Below are positions 7,001-13,499 of a stretch of DNA of 24,928 bases, one piece after another. The position numbers and the translations under genes are program-made. The stretch's first letter is position 1; each line of letters begins with the position of its first letter. This stretch comes from a virus. The notes beneath the pieces are model-generated. The model was not told the DNA's origin, ran no database searches, and worked only from the letters and a program-made list of their open reading frames with translations. The stretch spans positions 1 to 24,928 of the IMG/VR virus record IMGVR_UViG_3300043446_001796; one strand, given 5' to 3'.

Positions 7001-9367
7001 TCCAGTATTTGGTGGTCCAACAAAAGATACTCCAGTTACATAGTTTCCATTACCAACATAGAATAAATCTCCTTGATTCTGTGGTGTAATTGATACCTCT
7101 CTGAGGTTATCTCCAACAATACTAACTTGATCCGGTAAAGTGATTGGATTATTTTCTATATAAGATCCAGCACTAACTTTAATAACCGTTCCTGATCCAG
7201 CTGCTCCAACTGCTCCTGAGATTGTTGCCTTTGCATCTCCAAGTCTTCTTCCTGTATTTGAATCGTTTCCATCTTTAGTTACATATAAAACATTTGGTAC
7301 TTCTGGACCCCTATCAGATCCTTGAACTCCTTGGGTTCCCTGTAGTCCTTGATTTCCTTGTAACCCTTGTGTTCCCTGAGTTCCTTGTAATCCTTGAACA
7401 CCCTGATACCCCTGCAGTCCTTGAGTTCCTTGTAATCCTTGTAATCCTTGTAATCCTTGAACACCCTGATCTCCCTGCAGTCCTTGAGTGCCTTGAGTGC
7501 CTTGAGTACCTTGAACGCCTTGATCTCCCTGTAGTCCTTGAGAACCTTGAAGACCCTGAGGACCTTGGGGTCCCTGAGCTCCTTGAGGACCTTGAATTCC
7601 TTGATTACTGGATCCTTGTGCTCCCTGTAATCCTTGAGGACCTCTAATTGTTCCAACATCAACCCATTGATCCCCCTGCCAAACCCAAAGATGTCCGTTA
7701 TCTTCCGATAACACACCATCGCCAGTTGAAGGTGGTTGTGGAAAATAATATTCATCATTTGCATAAGATCCTGTTAAGTAGATTTGTGGATCTGATATTG
7801 TGACTGTTGGTACAGAACCAATAATTCTTACTGATTGTCCGGGAAGACCTTGAGTGCCCTGAAGACCTTGTATTCCCTGAACACCCTGATCACCCTTTAC
7901 TCCTTGAGGACCTTGTAAACCTTGAGAACCTTGAAGTCCCTGTATTCCTTGAACACCCTGAACACCCTGAACTCCTTGATCTCCTTGAACACCTTGAACA
8001 CCCTGAGTTCCTTGTCTACCCTGACTTCCTCTCGTACCCTGAAGACCTTGAACACCTTGATTGCTTAAACCCTGAACTCCCTGATCACCCTGAAGACCTT
8101 GAGTTCCTTGTCTACCCTGACTTCCTCTAGCACCTTGAATGCCTTGATCTCCCTGAAGACCTTGAGATCCCTGTAACCCCTGAACACCCTGAACGCCTTG
8201 ATTACTTAAACCTTGAACTCCTTGGGATCCTTGTAATCCACCTTCTCCCTGTAACCCCTGAACACCCTGAACGCCTTGATTACTTAAACCTTGAACACCC
8301 TGAGTTCCTTGTCTACCTTGACTTCCCTGAAGACCCTGAACACCTTGATTACTTTTACCTTGTAATCCCTGTAAACCTTGATTTCCCTGAAGACCTTGTA
8401 ATCCTTGAAGTCCTTGAGTTCCTTGAAGTCCTTGAGTTCCTTGTTGACCTTGAGTTCCCTGAAGACCTTGAGTTCCTTGTCTACCCTGAATACCTTGAAC
8501 ACCTTGATTACTTATACCTTGAATACCTTGATCGCCCTGAAGACCTTGAGTACCTTGTCTACCTTGAGATCCTCTAGAACCTTGAATACCCTGAACACCT
8601 TGATCTCCTTGTAATCCCTGAACACCTTGATCTCCTTGTAAACCTTGAGTTCCTTGTCGTCCTTGGGTTCCCTGTCTCCCTTGAGATCCTTGAGTTCCTT
8701 GAGAACCTTGAACACCTTGATTACTTAAACCTTGAGTTCCTTGTTGACCTTGTGTACCTTGTAGTCCCTGAGATCCTTGTCTCCCTTGAGTACCCTGAGT
8801 ACCTTGTAATCCTTGAGATCCTTGGGATCCTTGTAGTCCCTGAGTTCCTTGAGACCCTTGAGTACCTTGAACACCCTGATTACTTAAACCCTGAGTTCCT
8901 TGTCTTCCTTGAGATCCTTGAGTACCTTGTAATCCTTGTATTCCCTGTGTTCCTTGAGATCCGGAAGTGCCTTGAGTTCCTTGTCTACCTTGACTTCCCC
9001 TTGTTCCTTGAACACCCTGATCACCCTGAAGACCTTGAGATCCCTGTAAACCCTGTATCCCCTGAGATCCCTGTAAACCCTGTACACCTTGATTGCTTAG
9101 ACCTTGTATACCTTGTGATCCTTGGAGACCCTGAACACCCTGAGTTCCTTGTAAACCCTGTATACCTTGATTACTTAAACCCTGAACACCTTGAAATCCT
9201 GCGGTTCCTTGAGAGCCTTGAGAGCCTTGAGTTCCTTGAAAGTTTCCTGGTATTCCCTGTGTTCCTTGAACACCTTGAATGCTTGCAGCAGATTGAGTTA
9301 CACCTAATGTAGGTGTATACCCTACTGTGACATTATAACTAGTACTTGCAATAGATACTCTAGGCAT
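4040..9367 (-). CDS. 1775-residue collagen-like and beta-helix tail fibre/virion structural protein
   Basis: Layout: 1-30 short start; 31-507 Gly-X-Gln array; 508-575 Trp-rich module (GHLWVWQGDQWVDVG); 576-683 second array; about 684-990 a probable right-handed beta-helix of the pectin-lyase type (LYVTKDGNDSNTG, then repeated short strands and GNYGLVADGVG); about 997-1117 three short repeats (DSYxLIQxNKxEI); 1118-1510 three longer repeats, each with C-x-RD(L/I)G and C-x-(D/N)VQS; 1512-1775 a C-terminal domain with two Gly-x-Gly-Tyr units, ending TPFILALGGD. No sign that the beta-helix is an active lyase. I infer a trimeric fibre or surface protein. The ATG overlaps the upstream stop (TAATG). 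The arrays are more varied in codon use than those of the left fibre gene. Confidence 0.85.
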   Translation of the reverse strand: MPRVSIASTSYNVTVGYTPTLGVTQSAASIQGVQGTQGIPGNFQGTQGSQGSQGTAGFQGVQGLSNQGIQGLQGTQGVQGLQGSQGIQGLSNQGVQGLQGSQGIQGLQGSQGLQGDQGVQGTRGSQGRQGTQGTSGSQGTQGIQGLQGTQGSQGRQGTQGLSNQGVQGTQGSQGTQGLQGSQGSQGLQGTQGTQGRQGSQGLQGTQGQQGTQGLSNQGVQGSQGTQGSQGRQGTQGRQGTQGLQGDQGVQGLQGDQGVQGIQGSRGSQGRQGTQGLQGDQGIQGISNQGVQGIQGRQGTQGLQGTQGQQGTQGLQGTQGLQGLQGLQGNQGLQGLQGKSNQGVQGLQGSQGRQGTQGVQGLSNQGVQGVQGLQGEGGLQGSQGVQGLSNQGVQGVQGLQGSQGLQGDQGIQGARGSQGRQGTQGLQGDQGVQGLSNQGVQGLQGTRGSQGRQGTQGVQGVQGDQGVQGVQGVQGIQGLQGSQGLQGPQGVKGDQGVQGIQGLQGTQGLPGQSVRIIGSVPTVTISDPQIYLTGSYANDEYYFPQPPSTGDGVLSEDNGHLWVWQGDQWVDVGTIRGPQGLQGAQGSSNQGIQGPQGAQGPQGPQGLQGSQGLQGDQGVQGTQGTQGTQGLQGDQGVQGLQGLQGLQGTQGLQGYQGVQGLQGTQGTQGLQGNQGLQGTQGVQGSDRGPEVPNVLYVTKDGNDSNTGRRLGDAKATISGAVGAAGSGTVIKVSAGSYIENNPITLPDQVSIVGDNLREVSITPQNQGDLFYVGNGNYVTGVSFVGPPNTGAIFSFDPNSPRYIEQSPYIQNCTNFIQNSIGLKIDGKSAIGPLRSMVLDSYTQYNQGGIGVSITNEGYAQLVSLFTICNDIAVYCGSGAACDLTNSNASFGNYGLVADGVGPLKYVGIISSPKGAISDEFIVDLNQPSLSISYAKYDNITGILTAYTNGSHSFSVGMGITLSGLAFTCTSGPGIVTYPSGRFGYIFEVDTVAPGRYIDSYNLIQANKSEIQVKSLASIALDHPNFVFPGDPASSEKYRYYDSYRLIQKNKQEIIDKSLASIAVGFPSGFSFPDDPYPYERNRYYDASGLIQRNKSVIVDSAWNDTAATYPSISGTATTCKRDLGFFIDAIATDVFTGGNRYSREFSNQYINGAGAGSLSGEEQETIYAFHRARDYMKQAITNTLVGAAYSNLNISTGTSTYGGGGPIYANTDPGACFDVQSNINNLVGIVTVVIGAGNTSSLSTFNDNLGISTSNICARDLGYLVDAVSIDVFTGGNKYSRDFTNFYFSGATPIGIGTSERIQSVYAFNSLRDYSKKAITNQLNYKEVGISSGPATYGGPGIAITVYPSGNPDSCTDVQSNIDTLVGIVTTVIGEGDQSYLLEFSENSGSFLSSGNKCFRDIGYLIDSLSLDVRDYTNKNVIEFIKKYFDANGNPLINGITGEVSESTTAFNSVGTYAKKAITNQLNYQDLTIAGDPTNKDPNSCANVQSFIDNLISTVTSTSVGIGTSILNTPSVSMASTMFSCNVGVSTISHTYYGGGTAQINVVRPFDGQVVFFNDLYYSIGKISVDDGGSGYGDNAFVTIDPPSTSWGIPAQAVAEVKNGSVVNIEMISNGRGYTTLPRVTISAPNSGINTAKATALPIPSYFAIEKSTPVSSGICTITLTDFVPYEVGIGTQVYFYKQSRVLASGHSLEYIGSGTEISRAVPANGGVPIQANETDSRNGGLVVFTTTDQTGNFRIGDGVVINQQTGTISGIFYAKSLFSTMTPFILALGGD
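4045..4052 (-). promoter_or_regulatory. Strong ribosome binding site encoded in the last codons of the 1775-residue gene
   Basis: The minus strand reads CTAGGAGGAGATTAA then AATAATA and ATG. The AGGAGGAG is 10-12 bases before the 4034 start. It is made from the last codons of the upstream gene (Leu-Gly-Gly-Asp-stop), so the 113-residue gene depends on sequence inside its neighbour. It is the strongest such site seen in the window. Confidence 0.85.
4856..6016 (-). repeat. Three tandem Cys-bearing protein repeats of about 140 residues
   Basis: In the 1775-residue gene, C-x-RD(L/I)G starts repeats at residues 1118, 1256 and 1397. A second Cys in C-x-(D/N)VQS follows at 1215, 1354 and 1484. Between them lie shared motifs such as the DVFTGGNxYSR stretch (repeats 1 and 2) and KKAITNQLNY (repeats 2 and 3). 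Repeat 3 is more divergent and shorter. Confidence 0.85.
7319..7642 (-). repeat. Collagen-like Gly-X-Gln array B of the 1775-residue gene
   Basis: About 108 residues of Gly-X-Gln between the Trp-rich module and the predicted beta-helix. One G-S-S-N-Q-G break lies near 7601. Confidence 0.9.
7643..7846 (-). other. Trp-rich globular module set inside the collagen-like arrays (1775-residue gene)
   Basis: Residues about 508-575 begin GQSVRIIGSV and end GHLWVWQGDQWVDVG then TIRGPQG. Counterpart of the module at 2564-2719, with about 15 extra residues in the middle. Confidence 0.75.
7847..9277 (-). repeat. Collagen-like Gly-X-Gln array A of the 1775-residue gene
   Basis: About 477 residues of Gly-X-Gln with X mostly Thr, Leu, Val, Ser, Ile, Arg or Asp. 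Breaks of the form SNQ recur (for example near 8057, 8201, 8277, 8505, 8719, 8879, 9091 and 9169), including variants with Lys (near 8346) or Ile before SNQ. Confidence 0.9.
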
Positions 9368-9702
9368 TAGGTTGATACTGAGGGAGTTACTAGGGCCATT
9401 CCTTCAATGATCCTTTGTTTTTTATTTGTAGCAATAGAAGTTATTACAACGTCATAATAGTATCTACCGGGAGTCAATTCATTGGTAATAGTGTTTGCCA
9501 TTGATACTATTACTTGACCGGCGCTACTTATTATTCCGACTGTAAATGGAGATGAAGTTAATGAACCTGGAAATTTTTTTATTTTTCCAACAGAGGTATA
9601 ACCAGTTAAATTTATAGGACTTCCATCTGGATTTGTTACAGTGAAAAAATTTTCGTAATCAGTACCTTGTTCTATTGTTATATTTACTGATGGAACAGCC
9701 AT
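9367..9702 (-). CDS. Small Ig-like structural protein (111 residues), possible fibre/baseplate adaptor
   Basis: A 111-residue protein beginning MAVPSVNITIEQGTDYENFF. Its pattern is that of a widespread phage Ig-like family (resembling the N-terminal domain of BppU-type baseplate proteins): an acidic/Gln start, then GSPINLTGYT, a Lys-rich strand, then LTPGRYYYDVVI and a closing EGMALVTPSV. That assignment is from the pattern only. It lies between gp16 and the 1775-residue fibre gene and overlaps the fibre ATG by one base (TAATG), so the two products are probably made together. A GATAAATA box at 9721-9728 could start a separate late transcript here. Start chosen: ATG at 9702 preceded by a closely spaced AGGAA. 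Role as an adaptor is inference. Confidence 0.7.
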   Translation of the reverse strand: MAVPSVNITIEQGTDYENFFTVTNPDGSPINLTGYTSVGKIKKFPGSLTSSPFTVGIISSAGQVIVSMANTITNELTPGRYYYDVVITSIATNKKQRIIEGMALVTPSVST

Positions 9703-9719
9703 TTCCTATATTTTTTAAA

Positions 9720-10160
9720 TTATTTATCTTCACTATTCAGTTGATTTTTCAGAAGTTTTGACAATTCTGCTGTTGATCCAACAAATAAAGCATTAGTTAC
9801 ATTTGTAGGTCCTTTTGATTGCTTTTCTTCTTCAATATCTTTTAATTTTTTTTGTAGGTCCATTAATTTATCGGTAGCATCTGCAACATTTTTTATCAAT
9901 TGACCAGCTACTTCATAAGCTCTAGGCATTTCACTTTCTTGAGCTAGTTCTAATATTCCATTTATGGCCTCTTGACCTTTTTCAATTAAAGAATATAAAT
10001 TTCCTCTAGTGTATTCATAATCACTTTTTATGTCCTCAACTGAAGATGAAATTTGTTCTATCTTTTTTAAGTTCTGGTCAGAATCTGACAATATTTCAGT
10101 AGAAACTGGTGAAATATTAAAAGCACTATTTAAATCTTCAAACTTTTTACTCATTTTCAT
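9720..10160 (-). CDS. 16: Small terminase subunit, T4 gp16-like
   Basis: A protein of 146 residues (T4 gp16 is 164). It regulates DNA recognition by the packaging motor and works with the large terminase gp17, which should lie beyond the left edge. Evidence: residues with the spacing of T4 gp16, namely a DYEYTRGNLYSLIEKGQEAI stretch, then SEMPRAYEVAGQLIKN, a Lys/Glu-rich coiled-coil-like LMDLQKKLKDIEEEKQ, and a C-terminal NVTNALFVGSTAEL, matching the T4 layout of a paired Asp-Tyr motif, SPRHMEVF and NATVFMGSPTEL. Position after gp15 agrees. Start uncertain: ATG at 10160 (MKMSKK) or at 10154 (MSKKFEDLN). The second has a better-placed weak ribosome site and the form I recall in cyanophages. 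The gap to gp15 is 6 bases for the first start. Confidence 0.9.
   Translation of the reverse strand: MKMSKKFEDLNSAFNISPVSTEILSDSDQNLKKIEQISSSVEDIKSDYEYTRGNLYSLIEKGQEAINGILELAQESEMPRAYEVAGQLIKNVADATDKLMDLQKKLKDIEEEKQSKGPTNVTNALFVGSTAELSKLLKNQLNSEDK
9721..9728 (-). promoter_or_regulatory. Possible T4-type late promoter (GATAAATA)
   Basis: The minus strand reads GATAAATAATTT. It lies inside the last codons of gp16 (Asp-Lys-stop) and 18 bases before the ATG of the 111-residue gene. It matches the T4 late box TATAAATA except for the first base. Confidence 0.4.
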
Positions 10161-10166
10161 AACTTA

Positions 10167-11168
10167 TCAAAATGTATCTCCACTAAATCCAAAATCATCA
10201 CCATCTTCAATTAGTAAATTATCAGATTCGGTGATTTTTTTAACTTCTGCTCCGGATAAATGAGATGTTATTGTAGTATTATCTTTTCCCCTTTCAACTG
10301 TCAATATATTTCCAGATTTAAGTCTTACATAAACTTCTTCCCCCTCAATATCCAAATAGGAATTTGTGGGAATTGAAGAAGCATCATTAACAGAGATTAA
10401 AATATCTTCTGTGCTTATATCTTTTGAAAGACTTGTTACAACAACACCAGTATAATTTTTAATCGCTCTGGGTTCAGAAGAATATACGACTTCTCTTGAT
10501 GTAGATTCTGTAGAAGAACCTGCAATGTAACTGATAGTTGCTTTTTTGATAGTATCTTTTGTTGCAGAAGATGTAGGACCAAAAAGATAAATCTTTGCGG
10601 TAAATCTCAAGGTATACAATAATACTCTTCTTGTAGTGAAGTTACCCTCATAGTCATCTTGCATCGTAATGTTTTCCAGGATAATTGGAACATCTCTCCT
10701 TTCCTTTATATCCTTAACAAATTCAATGGACAAATTGTAAGATGGTTGGAAATATGGTAAAATTTGTTCTATTATTTGCAATGCATCATCATTCAATTTT
10801 GACATAATATTCAATTCAAATTGCATATTGTATGGAACTGGCATATAAGTTTTTCTAGTTTCAGTTCCGTCAGCAGAAGACTTTGATAAAAATGTTTGAG
10901 TTGTACTAACTTTTCTACCTCCATCATAAGTTAAACCAGTAAATTCAAATGACATTCTAGGTAAAGTTATTTGAACTGGTTTATTCAGATCTGGAGATTG
11001 CTCTAAACGTGCTAAGAATTTTTGAGTAGGTCCATATGCTAATGGAACTTTTATTTCACTAACTACATTATCAGAATCATTTTTATGAAGAATGGTTATA
11101 TCATTAAAAAGAGTTCCGAATGATATAAGAGTTTTTCTAAGAATTTCGTTATAAAAATACTCAAACAT
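10167..11168 (-). CDS. 15: Tail sheath stabiliser and completion protein, T4 gp15-like
   Basis: A protein of 333 residues (T4 gp15 is 272). It forms the ring that ends the tail and binds it to the neck. Residues 1-30 (MFEYFYNEILRKTLISFGTL) match the T4 start MFGYFYNSSFRR, and the IIEQILPYFQPSYN stretch near residues 136-149 is nearly the same as T4 VEQILPYFQPHFN. The C-terminal part is longer than in T4 and contains a phage module of the type ILISVNDASSI, then EGEEVYVRL, LTVERGKDNTT and HLSGAEV. That module is common in phage structural proteins. A CATAAATA box at 11207-11214 gives a probable late transcript with a leader of about 30 bases. A GGAT about 9-10 bases before the ATG is the likely ribosome site. 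Confidence 0.93.
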   Translation of the reverse strand: MFEYFYNEILRKTLISFGTLFNDITILHKNDSDNVVSEIKVPLAYGPTQKFLARLEQSPDLNKPVQITLPRMSFEFTGLTYDGGRKVSTTQTFLSKSSADGTETRKTYMPVPYNMQFELNIMSKLNDDALQIIEQILPYFQPSYNLSIEFVKDIKERRDVPIILENITMQDDYEGNFTTRRVLLYTLRFTAKIYLFGPTSSATKDTIKKATISYIAGSSTESTSREVVYSSEPRAIKNYTGVVVTSLSKDISTEDILISVNDASSIPTNSYLDIEGEEVYVRLKSGNILTVERGKDNTTITSHLSGAEVKKITESDNLLIEDGDDFGFSGDTF

Positions 11169-11194
11169 TTTTGTAAATCCAGATACATTTATGA

Positions 11195-11207
11195 AGTATT
11201 AAATACT
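11195..11207. repeat. Perfect 13-base inverted repeat next to the gp15 late box
   Basis: agtattaaatact: 6-base arms around one base. It shares its last base with the CATAAATA box. A similar repeat adjoins the gp13 box at the same offset. Confidence 0.45.
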
Positions 11208-11214
11208 ATTTATG
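11207..11214 (-). promoter_or_regulatory. Probable T4-type late promoter (CATAAATA) before gp15
   Basis: The minus strand reads TAAACATAAATAG. The box starts right after the gp14 stop (TAA at 11216-11218) and is 38 bases before the gp15 ATG. Seven of eight bases match the T4 late box TATAAATA. Confidence 0.55.
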
Positions 11215-11215
11215 T

Positions 11216-12619
11216 TTATGGCATTCCAAATGGATTTGTTTCGCTGAAATCTACAATTTTATCTGCTTCGGTCTCAATATTATTGTTATCTGCATATCCA
11301 TCATTTACTGCGTATTGATCAATATAACGTAAAATGTGATACGCGCTTGATGCCGCACCAACTATAGTTTCTCCACTTAAAAAAGTTCCCGTTATATTTG
11401 ATACTTCTAATTTATTCGTGGATGCATTCCAAGATTTTACTCTTGCTGTTGTTCCACTTATAGAACCAGTTACTAACTCATTAAATTCATAATTTCCCAC
11501 AGAAGTTGTTGGTGGAGTGGAAATTTGTACTAATGGAGGTTCTGTGTACCCAAGACCAGCGTTTACTATTCTTATTTGTTCTATAGATCCTGACGAATTA
11601 ACAATTGCTGTAGCAGCAGCAGAAACAGAAGATACCCCAACAAATGTAATAGTTGGTGCATTTACATATCCCGAACCAGCATTTGTTATAGAAATAACAC
11701 TTATTATTCCATCTCCTATTGTTGCTGTAGCGACAGCACCAGATCCATCTCCAAAAAATGCAACTTTTGGTGCTATTGTATATCCATATCCAGGATTTAT
11801 AACTTCTACTGATTGAACAGATTTTTTAGATGGATTTAAATTATCATTACAAACAACAATTCCACCAATCATTGTTGCGGATCCTATGCCAGTCAATCCC
11901 CCAGAGGGAGCAGATGAAACGGAAACTCTTGGAGGTTTTGAATATCCTCCACCTCTATTTGTAACTGTAAAAAATCTTATACCACCATTTACAATTTGAG
12001 ATATTGATGCAGTAGCAGTTATTGCAGATCCGACTAAAGTTAAAGTTCTAACATTTCCTATTGGACCATATCCAGAAGAACTTCCACTGATATTATCGTC
12101 AATTTCTTCTATTCCGGTATTAATTAATTCATCTTCGTACCTAAACAATTCACACTTTAAAGTATAAGTATATGTTTTTTGTAATTGATAAAAAGGTTGT
12201 TCGTGCTCAACAAATTTAATTTCAAACAACCTATCACCAAGAGGAAAATAAATTAAATCTCCTTCGCAAGGTCTTGTGGATATTCTAATGTGCGGTTGAT
12301 CTTTTATTAGAGGAGTTATATAAGTTTCAAATCTTTCTCTTGATATAGTTAATGACAATTCATTAAGTGCTTGAATTCCAAATTTTGAGAGTATTACTGT
12401 GTTATCTCCATAACCTTCATAATTGTTTAAGTATGCTTCTATTGGGTAAGCATCTTCAAACATAGATTCTATAACCTCCTTGATCACTACTTTTTGAGTT
12501 AAATAGTGTCTAGGTAGATAATACACCTCAATCCCATACATTCTCAATTGTTCATTGATCAAATCCTGCATTAGGCTTTGTTCAGTTTTTGATCCCTGTA
12601 GAAAAAATGGATTAAGCAT
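11216..12619 (-). CDS. 14: Neck protein, T4 gp14-like, with a long inserted Gly-x-Gly-Tyr repeat region
   Basis: A protein of 467 residues, against 256 in T4. gp14 forms the neck with gp13 between head and tail. Residues 1-175 carry the T4 pattern: EQLRMYGIEVYYLPRHYL, AYLNNYEGYGD, SKFGIQALNELSLTI and EGDLIYFPLGDRLFEI followed by PFYQL. The last 60 residues (YIDQYAVNDGYADNNN, then EADKIVDFSETNPFG) resemble the T4 end ([20 protein letters not shown]). Between them, about residues 190-405, is an inserted region with four units near residues 223, 276, 313 and 353 (GGGYSKPPRV, GYGYTIAPKV, GSGYVNAPTI, GLGYTEPPLV), then a SGTTARVKSW module. Its start is 4 bases after gp13, with AGGA at 12627-12630 as ribosome site. 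What the insert binds is unknown. Confidence 0.93.
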   Translation of the reverse strand: MLNPFFLQGSKTEQSLMQDLINEQLRMYGIEVYYLPRHYLTQKVVIKEVIESMFEDAYPIEAYLNNYEGYGDNTVILSKFGIQALNELSLTISRERFETYITPLIKDQPHIRISTRPCEGDLIYFPLGDRLFEIKFVEHEQPFYQLQKTYTYTLKCELFRYEDELINTGIEEIDDNISGSSSGYGPIGNVRTLTLVGSAITATASISQIVNGGIRFFTVTNRGGGYSKPPRVSVSSAPSGGLTGIGSATMIGGIVVCNDNLNPSKKSVQSVEVINPGYGYTIAPKVAFFGDGSGAVATATIGDGIISVISITNAGSGYVNAPTITFVGVSSVSAAATAIVNSSGSIEQIRIVNAGLGYTEPPLVQISTPPTTSVGNYEFNELVTGSISGTTARVKSWNASTNKLEVSNITGTFLSGETIVGAASSAYHILRYIDQYAVNDGYADNNNIETEADKIVDFSETNPFGMP

Positions 12620-12623
12620 ATGA

Positions 12624-13469
12624 TTATCCTATCATATCTAATGGTGGAAGTTCATATGTATTGGACATTTTTTCCATTAGAATATCTATCTCTCTCTGTG
12701 CATCATCATACATTTGTCTGCCATTTAATTCCACTCCACCTGGTAGTTTGACTCCAGTAAATTTCATCATATTTTGACCCCATTGTTTTTTTATAAGAGA
12801 GGTTAAATATGGCTTAATAAAAGAATCATTCCAAACCCTTGAATAGTCATTTGGATCTAAAGTTGAATAGCAATCAATTATAAAGTAATGATCTTTTGTT
12901 ACTGATCCCCAATCTATATCTAGATATAAACGATCCTGTCTTTTATTAAACCTAATTTGTTTTTGTGTATTAAGTAGGAAATCAAGGTCTTCAAGGTATG
13001 TTTTTACCATGGCATAACTTAAAAGTTCAGTAGTTCCCCAATAGTAAATATCATTTAAAAATAGTTGATATTTTACACTAAACATATTATGCGTAATAGT
13101 ATTTGTTCCATCAAAAGTAAATATTTTATTTACTCCTATTACACTTGGCGGAATCTGTAAATAATTACTACTTTCAAAATAAGAAAAAGTCGTAGCAGTT
13201 CCTGCTATATTTGCAGTGGCAGTAGTGGTTACTATTCCCACACCGCTTTCAGATGGTTTGGCCCTTCCCCTATCAATATCTTCCTGTGTTACTTTATATT
13301 TAAAAAAAGTTGGATATACGCCATCAAAATGCCTTTCCTGGAAAAATTGTATGGCATCATCAACTAAATCTTCTATCTGTTCATCAGCAACATTTATTTC
13401 TAGAACTGGCGCTCCCAGTTTCCTCTTACAATAATCTATAAGTTCTTGTCTTGTAGATGGTTGCGCCAT
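12624..13469 (-). CDS. 13: Neck protein, T4 gp13-like
   Basis: A protein of 281 residues (T4 gp13 is about 309). gp13 makes the upper neck ring that closes the filled head and receives the tail. It begins MAQPSTRQELIDYCKRKLGA and continues PVLEINVADEQIEDLVDDAI, a start I associate with cyanophage gp13. It then has QFFQERHFDGVYPTFFKYKV, and a C-terminal half with IKKQWGQNMMKFTGVKLPGG. The order gp13-gp14-gp15-gp16 strongly supports the call. A CATAAATA box lies 22 bases before the ATG at 13469. The ribosome site is weak (AAAGAA). Likely transcribed late together with gp14. Confidence 0.9.
   Translation of the reverse strand: MAQPSTRQELIDYCKRKLGAPVLEINVADEQIEDLVDDAIQFFQERHFDGVYPTFFKYKVTQEDIDRGRAKPSESGVGIVTTTATANIAGTATTFSYFESSNYLQIPPSVIGVNKIFTFDGTNTITHNMFSVKYQLFLNDIYYWGTTELLSYAMVKTYLEDLDFLLNTQKQIRFNKRQDRLYLDIDWGSVTKDHYFIIDCYSTLDPNDYSRVWNDSFIKPYLTSLIKKQWGQNMMKFTGVKLPGGVELNGRQMYDDAQREIDILMEKMSNTYELPPLDMIG
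12627..12630 (-). promoter_or_regulatory. gp14 ribosome binding site inside the end of gp13
   Basis: AGGA, 7 bases before the ATG at 12619. It lies in the last two sense codons of gp13 (ATA GGA). gp13 and gp14 are therefore probably coupled. Confidence 0.6.
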
Positions 13470-13477
13470 ATTTTTTT

Positions 13478-13492
13478 ATTCTTTATAAGAAT
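13478..13492. repeat. Perfect 15-base inverted repeat next to the gp13 late box
   Basis: attctttataagaat: 6-base arms around a 3-base centre, sharing its last base with the CATAAATA box. On the minus strand it is followed by A residues, not T, so it is not a terminator of the usual kind. Confidence 0.45.
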
Positions 13493-13499
13493 ATTTATG
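13492..13499 (-). promoter_or_regulatory. Probable T4-type late promoter (CATAAATA) before gp13
   Basis: The minus strand reads TTCATAAATATTC. The TAA of the preceding 59-residue gene is inside the box (TCA-TAA-ATA). It is 22 bases before the gp13 ATG, a spacing that fits a short leader. Confidence 0.6.

Noticed and set aside
6380-7310. Active pectin lyase or polysaccharide depolymerase
   Set aside because: The beta-helix pattern is visible, but I see no catalytic motif I could defend. Phage fibres often use this fold without enzyme activity.
7279-9312. Open frames on both strands over the arrays of the 1775-residue gene
   Set aside because: Same periodicity effect; low-complexity products only.
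13478-13492. Rho-independent terminator before gp13
   Set aside because: On the coding strand the hairpin is followed by A residues, not T, and the arms are AT-only except one G-C pair.
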